From: Ligustrum vulgare
Taxonomy: Eukaryota; Streptophyta; Magnoliopsida; Lamiales; Oleaceae
Direction of reading: 5' to 3'
Length of the DNA: 64,000 bases
NCBI GenBank assembly: GCA_963555705.1
Contig: OY743177.1
Location: forward strand, 55,448,096-55,512,095
The notes below the pieces were generated by a model. That model was not told the DNA's origin. It was given only the letters and a program-made list of their open reading frames with translations, and ran no database searches. This document shows, piece by piece, positions 9,637 to 20,648 of this stretch; positions within the stretch are counted from its first letter, which is position 1, and every line of letters starts with the position of its first letter. A program made the translations under genes and the position numbers.

Positions 9637-12490
9637 CTAAAAAGAAACAAACTCCTTTAAATAATCAACAACTGATATCTTTGCCAATCCAAAAAGCTCG
9701 GGTTCGAATATATTCCTGAGATATACATGTTGAAGAGGATCCTTTTCTACATGGGCATGTAATTGTTCGGAAATGTTTATTATCATTGTATCTCTATGAA
9801 CACGATGTTGTTTCTGAAAGATCAAGCAAAAATGGTGTTAGTGTAACATTTTCAGTATAAATAAAGCTTTGATCGGAGACTACTCATTCCGAGCATGCTT
9901 TTCTTAGAATAGAGTCTCTTTAATGCGTACGATATCTTTCTCATTGAGATGAAAGAGAATCTTGTCACCATAGCATAAAACAAATGAAATGAATATAACT
10001 TACTAACTTAGCAAGCACAACTTCACATAAAAGAGGAAGCTGAATTTCCTTTCTACCATCTATTGATGGAATAGAAGTTAACAACATTTCAGAAGAAAGC
10101 AAATATTCATTCAATTATACGATTAAACCACAAGCAATTCTTCCTATCAGTTCCCAAGATGTCCAAAATTACTTTCCTGCGTTTCCCAGAATAATAGTTA
10201 GGAGCAAGTTTAATTACCTCCTTGGAAAAATCGTTGGAGTTGAGTACTGTTCGCTAAAATCGTGTACCGCAAGCGCACGGGTCGCGTTCAAGTAGTAAAG
10301 TGGACTAGAAAAGTCCGGATTGCCGATCTCAAGAGGAATGTATACTTCGATTACACATGCTAGTTAATTTAATTTTAACAAAAGAGTCACAAAATAAAGT
10401 TTTGAGTTTTTGTTTTGAATGCGAAATTTAAACAAGTAAATTCTAAAATTTAACAATAATGCAGAAAATGAAAAATTAAAATAGTTGGGATTCATGATTT
10501 CATTTAAACAACACTTAATTAATTTTCAGCTTTGTAAAAAAAAAAAAACTAACTGCTTGAAATAAATGCACGACATTAAATTTAAATGCGCAAAATTAAA
10601 TGACGTAAATTAAAGTGCTTGAAATTAAATGACAATAATAAAAATGCATGAAATTAAATAGCGCAAATTACATAAATAACTTAAAAAATAACTAAGTACA
10701 ATTTAAACTACGTGAATCATCCCAACTAGCAGAACTTAGCTAAACATGCGTTGAAAAAATAAAAATATCGAAAAAGCATTAAAATAAAAACCCGGAGTTT
10801 GAAGATGTTGAAATTTGCATAATAGTCCTCCAACTTTCATGGCAAGTGCATTTCAGTCCCTCTAATTAATTCTAGCAACAGCAGCCTCTTCCCTCATGTC
10901 TTCTTCCTTGCAGCCGGCAGTTCAAGCAAGAATAACCAGTTTCTTCCCTGCATCTCCAGCAATGCACCAGCAACAATGGCACTTCAGCAACAACCTTCCA
11001 GCAGCTTTAAGAACCAGCAGTCCAGTATCATCAGCAGATCAGCAGCCCAGATGTCCTTAGAATTCAGCAGCAAACCAGCAACAGGTATCTCCAGCAGTCC
11101 CTCAGTTTCAGCAGCAAACCAGCAACCAAGCAGCAGCTAAAGCAGCAACCAGGCAGCAGCTAAAGCAGGTTTTGGATCAGCAACTTATCGCCTTGCAGAT
11201 GCACAGCAGTATCAGGTTGTTCAGTAAGTTCTTCAACGCAGCAGCAGCCTTCTTCCAGTTATCAGACCAGCAACCACCCTGATTTGAACCAGTCTTCTTC
11301 CTCCTTGCTGCTGTCAATGGCAAAAATGAAATGTCCTATCTACTTGTAATACAAACCAGCACTGGAAAACAACAGAATCAGTGAGAATAGCTGCTGTCAC
11401 CAGCTATTGACTTCACCCGGTTCCTCCCTTTCTCCCTTGCAGCGACTGTAAATGTGTAAATTCCTATCTAATTGAATCAGCAAGTGAAAATAAAATTCAG
11501 AATGCTGTCACCATCCCGGTTCTTCTTCCTGGTTCTTCACTGCTGCTGTCACCAGCAGTAAGTATCCACCCCCTTTCTCTCGTGTCTGTTTGTGTGTATA
11601 TGTATCAATTTTTCCAGCAGCAGCCAACATTATTTTTCTATCCAGCTGCCCATCCACCTGCTGCAGCCATTCCATGCTTTCCTGTCTTCACGCCTTTCCA
11701 GCCGTTTTGTCCCAGCTTTTTCATTCTTTCCACCATGCCTTGTTCCCTTAAATTGCACTGTTTGTCCAACACTTTCCGGAAGTGACAAAATGGTCCCCGA
11801 ACTTGGAATTTCAGCAGAATCTTCACTCCTTTTGTGGTTTTTGGCATCAACTTGGATATTAACCTATTTAAACACAAAATATGCATAAATTAGTAGATAT
11901 TTGGTCAAGATGTTCCAAAATATACTAATTCAAAGGTATAAAAAGTGTATAAAAATGCACTTAACAAGTACAACCATGAAGTTGTAGCCTGTTTTGATAG
12001 AATCAATAGGACCATATTCCTAAGCCCATTTGGTAAAAGTCTTGTAAGGTTTCTTCTTCTTTAATCGAAGCAAATCTCCAATCAATGGCAGCCCTGGCAC
12101 CTCTGCATTCGATACAATATTTCTCATTTATACTTGTAAAATATTAGCTTTTTTTGTACCCTCTATTCAGGTGATTAAAGGAATACAAGAATGCGACAGA
12201 CAATAATCTCTAAATCTAATTATCAATTGAGTCATGTACTCAAATCATTAAACATTCGAGACCAAACATTTTCCAAATCATTACCATTCATTTAATCAAT
12301 TCATCCAGTAGAGAAAATCAAGACTGATAACAAAGCGAGTCATCGAAAGCACCTGGTGAAGAAGGGAGTCCCAAAGATCTCCTCTTACGATCATTCACAT
12401 ATGCTCTTATCTTATGAACAACAAAGTGAGGATGAAAAGAACCACAGTAGTTCCCAAAGGAAGTGCTTCAAGATTCAGAATTGAGTCCAT
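9637..12490 (-). pseudogene. ent-kaurene oxidase (CYP701A-like) pseudogene, 5' half
   Basis: ent-Kaurene oxidase is the P450 that oxidises ent-kaurene to kaurenoic acid in gibberellin synthesis. Exon 1 (12490-12353) starts MDSILNLEALPLGTTVV, a membrane anchor, and then continues out of frame with KIRAYVNDRKRRSLGLP. Exon 2 (12102-11967 plus 10247-10218) reads [27 protein letters not shown], stop, EYGPIDSIKTGYNFMVV and LNSNDFSKE. A solo LTR splits it. An exon-3-like block near 9973-9880 reads AMVTRFSFISMRKISYALK but lacks a normal acceptor. Exon 4 (9813 down) reads KQHRVHRDTMIINISEQ and ends near EPELFGLA. The I-helix and heme-binding Cys region are absent. The frameshift, stop, lost splice site, insertion and 3' truncation make it dead. 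Confidence 0.85.
10248..11966 (+). mobile_element. Solo LTR, 1,719 bp, in kaurene-oxidase exon 2, TSD AGTAC
   Basis: It starts TGTTCGCTAAAATCGTG and ends TGCACTTAACA. Perfect 5-bp duplications AGTAC lie at 10243-10247 and 11967-11971, and removing the LTR plus one AGTAC restores the P450 reading VVLNSN. The head shares GCAAGCGCACGGGTCGCG and TAGTAAAGTGGA with the related LTRs. The middle (about 10880-11650) is packed with CAGCAGC and CCAGCAA units. No internal region remains, so it arose by LTR-LTR recombination. Confidence 0.9.
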
Positions 12491-12633
12491 TTGCCCATTC
12501 AAATTTTCACTACCCAAAATGTAAATTGAAAATAAAGAATGCTAAATCAGCACAATACAGAGCAATTTTTCCGTTATAGCAAGTATGGAATTCATTAAAT
12601 TTACACACAACTATGTATCTAAAAGGAAAAAAG
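12491..12633. other. Upstream flank of the P450 relic
   Basis: Short AT-rich stretch between the pseudogene start and the foldback element. No promoter motif can be named with confidence. Confidence 0.3.
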
Positions 12634-12883
12634 AACTTGTTATACTTACTCCCATGGTTTACACACTTCTTTACTCCGCCCTAACATGAGGTGGGGTCCA
12701 CAATTATTAAAACAATTGTGAACCCCACCTCATGTGAGGGGGAGTAAGGTAACGTGTTATCTAAAGAGTAAGAATAGCATTTTTCCTTTGAGGTGGGGTC
12801 CACAATTATTAAAACAATTATGGACCCCACCTCATGTAGGGGGAGTAAGGTAGTGTGTAATCTAAAGAGTAAGTAGCATTTTC
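12634..12883. mobile_element. Foldback MITE with a duplicated hairpin half
   Basis: The left arm runs from CTTGTTATACTTACTCCC through GTTTACACAC to ATGAGGTGGGGTCCACAATT. The right arm is its approximate reverse complement and ends in AAAGAGTAAG. The hairpin core is present twice (about 12685-12735 and 12789-12836), each followed by a GGGGAGTAAGGTA...AAAGAGTAAG tail. The right half was therefore tandemly duplicated. There is no coding capacity. Confidence 0.75.
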
Positions 12884-13393
12884 CTCTGACAAAAATACAA
12901 AATCAAGTGAAACTCCGGCAAATTACCACGTAAATTTAAATAAAATATATAAAAAAGAATAACTTTTATCATCATTGTTAACATCAAAGCCTCACCAAAA
13001 GTGTCCAAAATGTTTGGATGTGAAAATACAACAAAGCCAAATCCTTTGATACAAAAAAGTGCAAAGGAAAAATGAATAAATGCAGTAAAAATCACTTATG
13101 GAAAATCAAGAGCATTTCAAGGATGAATCATGGTAGAATAAATGAGACAATTCGTGTTCAAGTATTATCTTTTGAATCTCAAGTAGGAAAAACATGGTGA
13201 CCCTGATATAAATTTGGTACTACCTGGTTTCACTTTGAAGATAGATTTAGATATGTATATGAAAAATTGAGGTAAAAACAAACAAATATGAATCAATAAC
13301 CTAGCGAACATAATAAATTGAGGAAGGAACCAGATACACAATACAAAAGCTGAAAAAATTAATCATACACAATAAAAATAGCATATAAACATA
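12884..13393. other. AT-rich intergenic DNA, nothing recognised
   Basis: No conserved coding frame was seen. One minus-strand frame of 77 codons is low-complexity and resembles no protein I know. Confidence 0.4.
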
Positions 13394-13401
13394 TCAGTGA
13401 C

Positions 13402-14430
13402 TAGGGGTGGGCGTTTCGATTTTCGGTCCGGTTATTGAAGGAACCAAAACCGAACCGAAATTGGTTTCGGTTTCGGTTCTCAAACCTCAAGAATCGAGTG
13501 ATTTCGGTTCTGATTCGGTTTCGGTTATATTTCGGTTCTCTGTTCGATTTTTTATTAAAAAATTCAATTTTGAGTAAACGTGAAAATGTGTGCGAAAAAC
13601 AAATAAGTGTTGAGTCAAAATTTCCCTAATAAATCCATCAATATGGCAAACTATTCAAATTGAATATATTCTTGAAGACACTAAATATAGTTATAATATT
13701 CTGTATATTCTCATTGGCAAATAGAAATGTAGGATCTTCATCTTCTGTTGTTTTATCTATTGCTTTATGCTGCAATGCCTGGATCATCCGGACTAAAAAA
13801 ATGATAATGATGACATATAGACATATTTACCATAATATAAAATCATTTACGTCATTTGAACATATGTATACTTCGAAGATAACAAACGATTTTTAATGAA
13901 CTCTTATCTCAGACTTCAATGTAAAACCACAATTCACTACTGCACCTCCACGAAAGTCACATACATGTCAAACCACACATTCTTCCTAAAATTAATTCAA
14001 TACAAATCAACACAACAGTCATTATCTTAATTTGTAAATAATGCACCCAAAAAATGCAATGAACCAGCGCGAGTGAGAGACTGGACATCCAATCTTTTAA
14101 AATTGGTGCAAATAATTTCATGTAAGATGCAACACGATATGAACAATTCAACAAACATCATAATACATCAAAGTAAGTTTGATTTGTACACTCTATCATG
14201 TAAAGCAATATAGAAAATGTCAAAAGTGTCACGTGGACTTAATTTTTATATTAAGAATGTTCGGTTCTTGGTTCGGTTTTTTATTTTCAAATAGGAACCG
14301 ATCGGTTTTCGGTTCTCCATTTTTCGGTTTCGGTTCTCATTTTTCTCCTAAAGAACTGACCGATTTCGGTTTTTTTTTTTTTTCGGTTCCGGTTCGGTTC
14401 TTTCGGTTCCGATTTTTTTGTCCACCCCTA
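13402..14430. mobile_element. hAT-type non-autonomous element, 1,029 bp, TSD TCAGTGAC
   Basis: The ends are TAGGGGTGGGCG and GTCCACCCCTA, imperfect inverted repeats. The flanking 8-bp direct repeats TCAGTGAC (13394-13401 and 14431-14438) are perfect; 8-bp duplications are characteristic of hAT elements. The subterminal regions are full of short TTCGGTT/AACCGAA repeats, possible transposase binding sites. The 600-bp interior has no recognisable transposase. Confidence 0.9.
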
Positions 14431-14433
14431 TCA

Positions 14434-15414
14434 GTGACCATATTCATCTAGCCGGATACTATTTGAAGAGATAAAAATAATTAAAAGGCAAAAGATCTTT
14501 TTTATGTTTGCTCTCCACTTCCAATTTCTAACTTTAACAAGTCAAGGGATGAAGTTGAAAACTAATCATTGCCACAAGCAAACAGCCCAAAGCAAGAACC
14601 TTTCTTCACCAACAATTTTGTAAATCCATGGGTCTAACTTAGTAACATGTAAAAATTATTGGAAGCAAATGAAGTGTCATTCACCTGCTGCTGCTGCTTC
14701 ACAAAAGAAAATTCGTGAACGTAACAATTGAAAAAACCCATCATTAGTTCCAAATTGTTGGGATAGTTGCCACATGCATACTCATAACAATCTGTGTGTC
14801 ATAGCAAATAATATTTAAAAGCATATTCATCCAAGAAAAACAAGCAAAATAAAATTCCATCAAAATTAATCAAATCTTTAGTCAACTCGTATATATTTCA
14901 TTCAAAGAAAGATTGAGGAGATTCTGTGCCAAAGCAATGATCTAGATTAATGATAAAGCGTAGTAATTCTATATTATGATTATTTTCAAAGGGAAATCTT
15001 CTTGTGTACTGTGACCTAAAAAGAACTTTTCGTAATCAGAAATTTCCATATGGAAGATTTCTTGGAAAAATAGGTGACAATATTCATCTAGTGAGATACT
15101 AATCGAAAGAATTAAAAGGCAAAAGAACTTTTTTATGTTTGCTCTCCACTTCCAATTCTTGAGTTTAACAAATCAAAGGATGAAGAATGCTGAAAACTAA
15201 TGATTGCCACAAGTTCTAACAGATCATCATATCCCCATAATAATGATAGTACCTGTAACTGAATGATGCAAACAGCCCAAAGCAAGAACCTTTTATCACC
15301 AAAAATCTTGTACATTTAGTAGCTATCGGCAAGAAAGAGGGAAAACTTTTAAATTATAAATTAAAGAAATCAATAGGTCTAACTTAGTAACATGCTAAAA
15401 TTATTGGAAGCAAA
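14434..15414. repeat. Diverged direct duplication: 14434-14690 and 15072-15414
   Basis: Both copies carry ATATTCATCTAG, GGCAAAAGA, TTTATGTTTGCTCTCCACTT, CAAACAGCCCAAAGCAAGAA and GGTCTAACTTAGTAACATG in the same order. The first copy lacks about 85 bp found in the second, including a minus-strand exon-like block around 15255-15130. I cannot assign that block to a protein family. The intervening 14691-15071 has no recognisable feature. Confidence 0.75.
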
Positions 15415-15527
15415 AGAATCATTTTTTAAGCAGTGATTAATTATGTTACTTGATGACAGACAGTCTGAATTATTAGAAATTTATCGAACGTTACTTTAGA
15501 TAAGAATGTTACAACATTCCCAAACTA

Positions 15528-16463
15528 GGGCATCTCCAACCATGAGCACCAATTTGGTGCAATTTTTACACCAAATTGGTGTAACTTTTGGTGTTAATCA
15601 CTATTTCATCTCCAATCCACTACACCAAATGAACAGTATATTTTTTATTTCCTTTTTTTTTTTTAATATTTGCAAAATTTAAGTTAATTGAAAAATTATT
15701 CTATTGATTATTCTTTCACAACATAAATTTATAAGGAAATTATCGAAATTTTAAATTTTATTCAAATATTTTAATAAAGCATAATATTTGACATTACATG
15801 AAAAAAATGTACAATTAAGATAAAAAAAAACATAAAATCAAACATAACATATTACTATATTTAAGTGTACTAATTCTGAGAATTAGTATACTCCTCCCAC
15901 AAATGATCAATCAATGCATTTCGAAGTGCAATGTGAGCTTCTTTATCCTTGATTTGTCGATGTCGTGCAAGAAAATTTTGAAATCGAGTGTTTTCATCTG
16001 TAGCCATATCAATTTCTGGAGTAGCATTCGCATGATGTACTTCACTTTTAATATTTCCTTATTGTTATTTGTTGTCATTTTATCGTATTTATCGAGTATG
16101 TAACCTTTAAATTTTAATGAGTAATTTATTTTCATGCTTAAATTTATTATTAATTACGAAATTAATACGATTATTTATGATAATTAAATTAACAACCAAA
16201 TAAATATTCATACATCAATTAAATAAAAATACAATAAAGCTAAATTAAAAGGGACATAGGAGGAAGAAAAAATATTTGTAGTGTATATTTAAGGATATTT
16301 TTGGAAAAAAAAATTGGTGTAATTTGAACACCAAATTTGGTGCAACACTGTAGATAACACTAATTTGGTGCTTCATTTTGCACCAAATTGGTGCTCCATT
16401 GGAGAGCAAATCTAGCACCAAATCGGTGTTTTGCACCTATTTGGTGCTAGATTGGAGATGGTC
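15528..16463 (-). mobile_element. PIF/Harbinger-type element, 936 bp, deletion derivative
   Basis: The termini are GGGCATCTCCAAC and ATTGGAGATGGTC, imperfect inverted repeats of the Harbinger type. Just inside are several GCACCAATTTGGTGC-like palindromes. It encodes the end of a Harbinger-type transposase on the minus strand (separate entry), so it is a deleted autonomous element rather than an orphan MITE. The expected 3-bp target duplication is not clean: CTA on the left, TCA on the right. Confidence 0.8.
15870..16047 (-). pseudogene. Harbinger (HARBI1-like) transposase C-terminal relic
   Basis: The minus-strand frame ends ENTRFQNFLARHRQIKDKE, then AHIALRNALIDHLWEEYTN and a stop at 15870-15872. 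Plant PIF/Harbinger transposases commonly end with RF..FL.RH..I.D...H..L...L..HLW, so the match is specific. About 58 codons remain, starting near HHANATPEIDMA. In-frame stops lie just upstream, and the DDE catalytic core is gone. Confidence 0.8.
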
Positions 16464-17264
16464 TCAACACGTGAACAATTAACAGAAAATTTCATCTTCT
16501 TTTGTACTGAAATAAAAAATAGAAGTTCAACGACTAACTTGAGAAATGAATAGGACGTGCTTCTTTATCTCTGATACCCAGTCTACTATATTTGAAAGTT
16601 GGTTTGTATAAGGGAAGACACGTAGATGCTGATGAATTTGATTTTGGAAGTTATATATATGTGAATATCGACTAAGCTTTAAAAAATTACTTGTAAGTTA
16701 ATACGATTTACTATAAGTAATTTTATTTTTGATCAATTAGAAATAATCTACTTACGATTTAATATAAGTAATTTTATTTTCAATCTATTTGAAATAATTT
16801 ACTTACCTTTGAACTTTTAAACATTTTCAAAAAAAAAAAAAAAAAAAAGGGTAACGCTACTTTTAAGTTCATTCGACTAATGATGAGGGTAGCTTCCAAT
16901 ACAACACTTAAACATAACATTGAAAGATATAAACAACGGTTGAGTTAAAATGTCTACTACCAATACCTCAAAACAAATATGCTCATAGGAATCACCTGAC
17001 AATATTAAGAAGCACACGAGTGTTAATATGAATAATCTCATGTAAGATAAAATAACAAAGTTATGCAAAGATCATTTGACACAAAAATAAATAAAAAAAA
17101 AGAATTACTTTTAACCAAATCAAATCTGTAAAGCTGTTACGCATTTTACGGATGCAACAATGGAAGACAATTAACTATTTAAAGATCTTATGGTTTGAAC
17201 ATAGAGGGATTGTTTCCCTATAGTTTTACTATGCCATCAATTTTCAATACTGAAGTTGAGAGTG
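16464..17264. other. AT-rich intergenic DNA, nothing recognised
   Basis: There is a poly-A run at 16830-16848 and repeated TACTTACGATTTA-like lines around 16690-16810. No gene, RNA or clear mobile-element end was seen. Confidence 0.4.
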
Positions 17265-17561
17265 TTAGGGGCATTTAGAAGCACCCCAATTAATATTATT
17301 ATGAGCGGGAAAAAAAAGTTAAAATGCCTCTAAAAAAATATAAATGGTGTCCCTAATAATAAATAGAGGCGAATTGAACACTAAAAACGCTCCTAATAAT
17401 AGTTATGCCACGTAAAATTATTATTCTCATAATTTTATTAGAGACACTTAATTAAATGCCGCAATTAAATTTAAAACAATATGGACACTTATAAATGTCT
17501 CTATCAATAACTAAATCAAAAATTAATATTATTCATAGAGATACATTTAAGTGCCCCTAAT
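17265..17561. mobile_element. Small terminal-inverted-repeat element, about 297 bp
   Basis: The left end TTAGGGGCATTTAGAAGCAC is mirrored on the right by AAGTGCCCCTAAT. Internal CCCCTAATA/TATTAGAGACACTT motifs also pair between strands. It has no coding capacity. No target duplication was found, so the superfamily is not assigned. Confidence 0.55.
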
Positions 17562-17714
17562 ACATTTAAATTTAATTCAATAAATAATAAATTCAAAATC
17601 TATAATTTACGATAAATATAAATATTGAAAATTCAATAAAATTAAGGTCCTATTCTCTTTACTGTTTTGAGGTCGTTTTCAATTTTAATTTTTGGAAATA
17701 CTAAAAACGTGTTC

Positions 17715-18383
17715 TGTTTATTTCGGGCCCAACGAAAGGTACAGTGATCCACCAGCGAAGGTCCAATAGTGGCCCAACGGACCCTGACCCCCCGCTAAAG
17801 GCCTAGAATATCACATTGGGATGAATGCCGATGTGGTATGTTAAGCAAACCTCTTTAGTCGACCTGGTTAACAGCCGATGTGCTTTATACTCAGCCGGGG
17901 CGCTTTATGACGTTGACTAGAAGAGAGAGATGGAGTCAGTGATGAGACACTGCCTTTACCCAGACGTGACAGGCGCCCATCCCCTACGAAATGTAGCAAT
18001 GATTACGGTTGAAAAGCAAGATTGTCACATCCATAAGCTAGGGTGATGACAAGTGTAAAGTATGCCACGTGTCGCAATCCGAGACAAGAAGTCCCACTAT
18101 AAATGAAGTACAATCGTCTCCTTGTAAGGGGTTAGCATTTTTATTCTCTTAACTAAATATTTACTCTCACTCCATTTTCTCTCTTTTACGCACTTATATT
18201 TCCCGCACTCAAATTATATTTGCTTGACATGGGCACTGACTTAGGCATCGGAGTGCAAACGGGAGCCACCTCGGCCCTCTTTGCAAACTGATTGTTTGTC
18301 ACAGTGCACAGGAGATCCACGTGTTCAAGAGGGAGGAGCTGAGACGTGTTGGTCTAAGGTCCAGCCGAATTTTGTGGTCAACA
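17715..18383 (+). repeat. 5' LTR of the gypsy element
   Basis: 669 bp, TG...CA ends. It carries a TATA box (TATAAA, 18098-18103) after CCACGTGTCGCAATCCGAG and a pyrimidine-rich stretch (TCTTAACT...CTCTCTTTTACG) downstream, where R would start. It is nearly identical to the 3' LTR except for scattered substitutions and a short indel around 17870. Confidence 0.95.
18098..18103 (+). promoter_or_regulatory. TATA box of 5' LTR
   Basis: TATAAA in the context CCACTATAAATGAAG. The same motif sits at 31719-31724 in the 3' LTR. A G-box-like CCACGTGTC lies about 35 bp upstream in both copies. Confidence 0.6.
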
Positions 18384-18386
18384 TTT

Positions 18387-18401
18387 TGGCGCCGTCTGTG
18401 G
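18387..18401 (+). promoter_or_regulatory. tRNA primer-binding site
   Basis: TGGCGCCGTCTGTGG begins 3 nt after the 5' LTR. The leading TGG is complementary to a tRNA CCA end, as expected for minus-strand priming. The exact tRNA is not assigned here. Confidence 0.75.
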
Positions 18402-18504
18402 AAAACCATACTGCTAACCACGAAAACACATGGTAAAAAGCCTCACATAGAAAAGTAGTTTTGAAAAAGGACGAATAACCTCTTGCAATAGAGCGGATAA
18501 CTGC

Positions 18505-18795
18505 AAAGAGCTTTGAAAGATAAGCTAGTTGGCCTTGAAAAAGGTAGGAGCTTTGAAAGATAAGCTGGTTGGCCTTGAAAAAGGTAGGAGCTTTGAAAGA
18601 TAAGCTGTTGGCCTTGAAAAATGTAGAAGTTTTGAAATATAAGTGCGATAACCTCGAAAAAGGTAAAAGACTTTGAAACATAAGTTTAAACACCCTTGAA
18701 ATAGACATAAAGAGCTTTGTAACATAAATTTAGTGACCTTGAAAAAGGTAAAAGCTTTGAAACATAAGTTTAACAACCTTGAAAAAAGGTTTGGA
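18505..18795 (+). repeat. Leader tandem repeats, about 40-bp unit, seven copies
   Basis: Unit: GAGCTTTGAAAGATAAGC plus GTTGGCCTTGAAAAAGGTAG. The first three copies are nearly identical; later ones are degenerate (AAACATAAGTTTA). They lie in the untranslated leader between the primer site and gag, so a role in RNA structure or packaging is possible but unproven. Confidence 0.8.
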
Positions 18796-18858
18796 GCAGT
18801 GAGATAAAGGTCTATCTATCCTTGAAAGGCAATATAAGACCAGAAATTCTTCTGAAAC

Positions 18859-20625
18859 ATGAATGAAAGTGACGGTGATGTTAACCCCCGTAGGGGAAGA
18901 AATGGCCAACGCAGCGAGGGCGAGGTTCCTCAAGGACTTCATGAAAACGCCAATGAGGAAGTGGCACAACCTAACCCACCTCGCCGGCACCGTAATCGCA
19001 GCATGATGCGAGATATGACACGAATGGCGGCCCAATTGTTAGAAATGCAAAAGCAACAAATAGAACAGACTGCTGCGATGAATGCCTTTATTGCCAGAGG
19101 GTATGTTATGAACGAACCCGTGATGCCTCAACAATACTCACAGCCACATTATTCACCATCCGAGGCGGCCACTGTCTCTTACTATTATCAAGACCCACAG
19201 GCATACGCCGAGGTGGAATCCGAGCCCTTCTATGAGCGAGACCCAGAACATGAAATACATGGGGAACAAAACCCACTCCCAGCTAGACGCAGGGAGGCTT
19301 CTCCCGCAAATTCTGGAAGTGTTTTCAGCCAAATAGGAGGGTTATTCAGGGGACAACGACGGGGACAAACGGACCCAGGTCGGCACAATGCCGCAGGGCC
19401 TAGAAATAGGCGCGAGTGACGCGCTGAAGAAGCCTTATCGCAGGATCAAATGTACAGGGATCAACAAGGTATAGGGGGAGAAATGATGGCATCAGCTCAT
19501 GAGCCTAGGAATAGGCAAGAAAAAAGAGCCGAAGCAGTTCGGACTAATCCTCGTAACGAATTACAGAGCCATGAAAGGCCAAACTACGGCCGCGTTCCAC
19601 CACCACAAGGGCAGGAGTACGCCCCGCCGCTATATGGCCAGTACCGTGATCCGGAGTATTCCGGTCACGACGAGAACAGCGAGCTGCCGTCATACGAGTT
19701 GGATGATGAAGAGGAAGTAAGTCCCTTCACAGAGGGCCTCCGTAGATGCCCCGTCCCCCATGACTTTGAGATGCCAGAAATAGCAAAATACTCTGGGCGA
19801 GGTGATCCTGATGATCACCTGTTAAATTACCGCGCCAGCATGGAAATAGCCGGGGCCACCCCGGCACTGAAATGTAAAGCTTTTGCTTTAACCCTTGAGG
19901 GAAGTGCCATACGATGGTATAAGAAAATCCCTCCTGGCAGCATCCACAGTTGGAGGGATATGAAAACTGCTTTAAGAATGGCTTTGTTTCTTCCAGGCCT
20001 GGTCAACTCCCACTCCAACGCCTTCAGGATCTGAGGCAAGGAAGGGACGAATCTCTGAAAAGTTACCTAGCTAGATTTACTGAAGAAATGCATATCTGCG
20101 AAAATATCACAGAAGCGGAGATGTTTTCCGCCCTAAAAGGAGGGCTAGATATGACCAGCATGTTTTGGAGGGATGTCCGGAGCAGGAAACCAAGGGATTA
20201 CAATACCCTGGTAGACCTGATGAAGGAAGAGATTGTATCGGAAGAAATGGCTAGGGCCAGAGATAATCACCCCCAAGGGAGATACAACCTTGGATATTCC
20301 AATGAAGCGGACCCCAAAAAGGGAGGAAACAAGGATAGGATCGGCGGTAACCGAGGTGGCGCGCCTCGTCCATTTCCGGGGACGGGATCTGGCTTTGCAG
20401 CAGAAATCACGGAAGCTATCCCCCACTTACACTCTAATACCCCTTCCCAAAATCCCCCCACGGCTCAAGGGAGAGCGAAAAGCGGCCGAAGTGGAAAACA
20501 GCCCATGATTGGGGCTTACTGCGCCTATCACAGATATTACGGCCATGCAACGGAGGATTGCAGGGAAATTCACATGCTAGCTGACCAAAAAGCGCAGGGG
20601 AGAAGGGGGAGAGATTTCCCCTAGA
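18859..20625 (+). pseudogene. gag polyprotein, broken by a stop and a frameshift
   Basis: The frame opens MNESDGDVNPRRGRNGQRSE. A TGA at 19417-19419 interrupts it; CGA is the likely ancestor. The same frame resumes through SALKCKAFALTLEGSAIRWY-type capsid sequence. Around 19965-19975 the frame shifts by one, and the capsid domain continues as LQDLRQGRDESLKSYLARF and SALKGGLDMTSMFWRDV. Near the C-terminus, CAYHRYYGHATEDC is a variant zinc knuckle (C-x2-H-x4-H-x4-C) of the kind seen in Tat gag proteins. The frame ends at TAG 20623-20625. Confidence 0.85.
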
Positions 20626-20648
20626 CACAGGGAGAACCCAGAAAACTG

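Noticed and set aside
13435..13629. Arg/Phe-rich 64-codon frame (and 14179-14451)
   Set aside because: Products of TTCGGTT repeats at the ends of the hAT-type element, not proteins.
18325..18776. Minus-strand Ser/Phe-rich frames of 127 and 83 codons
   Set aside because: Mirror of the gypsy leader's 40-bp repeats.
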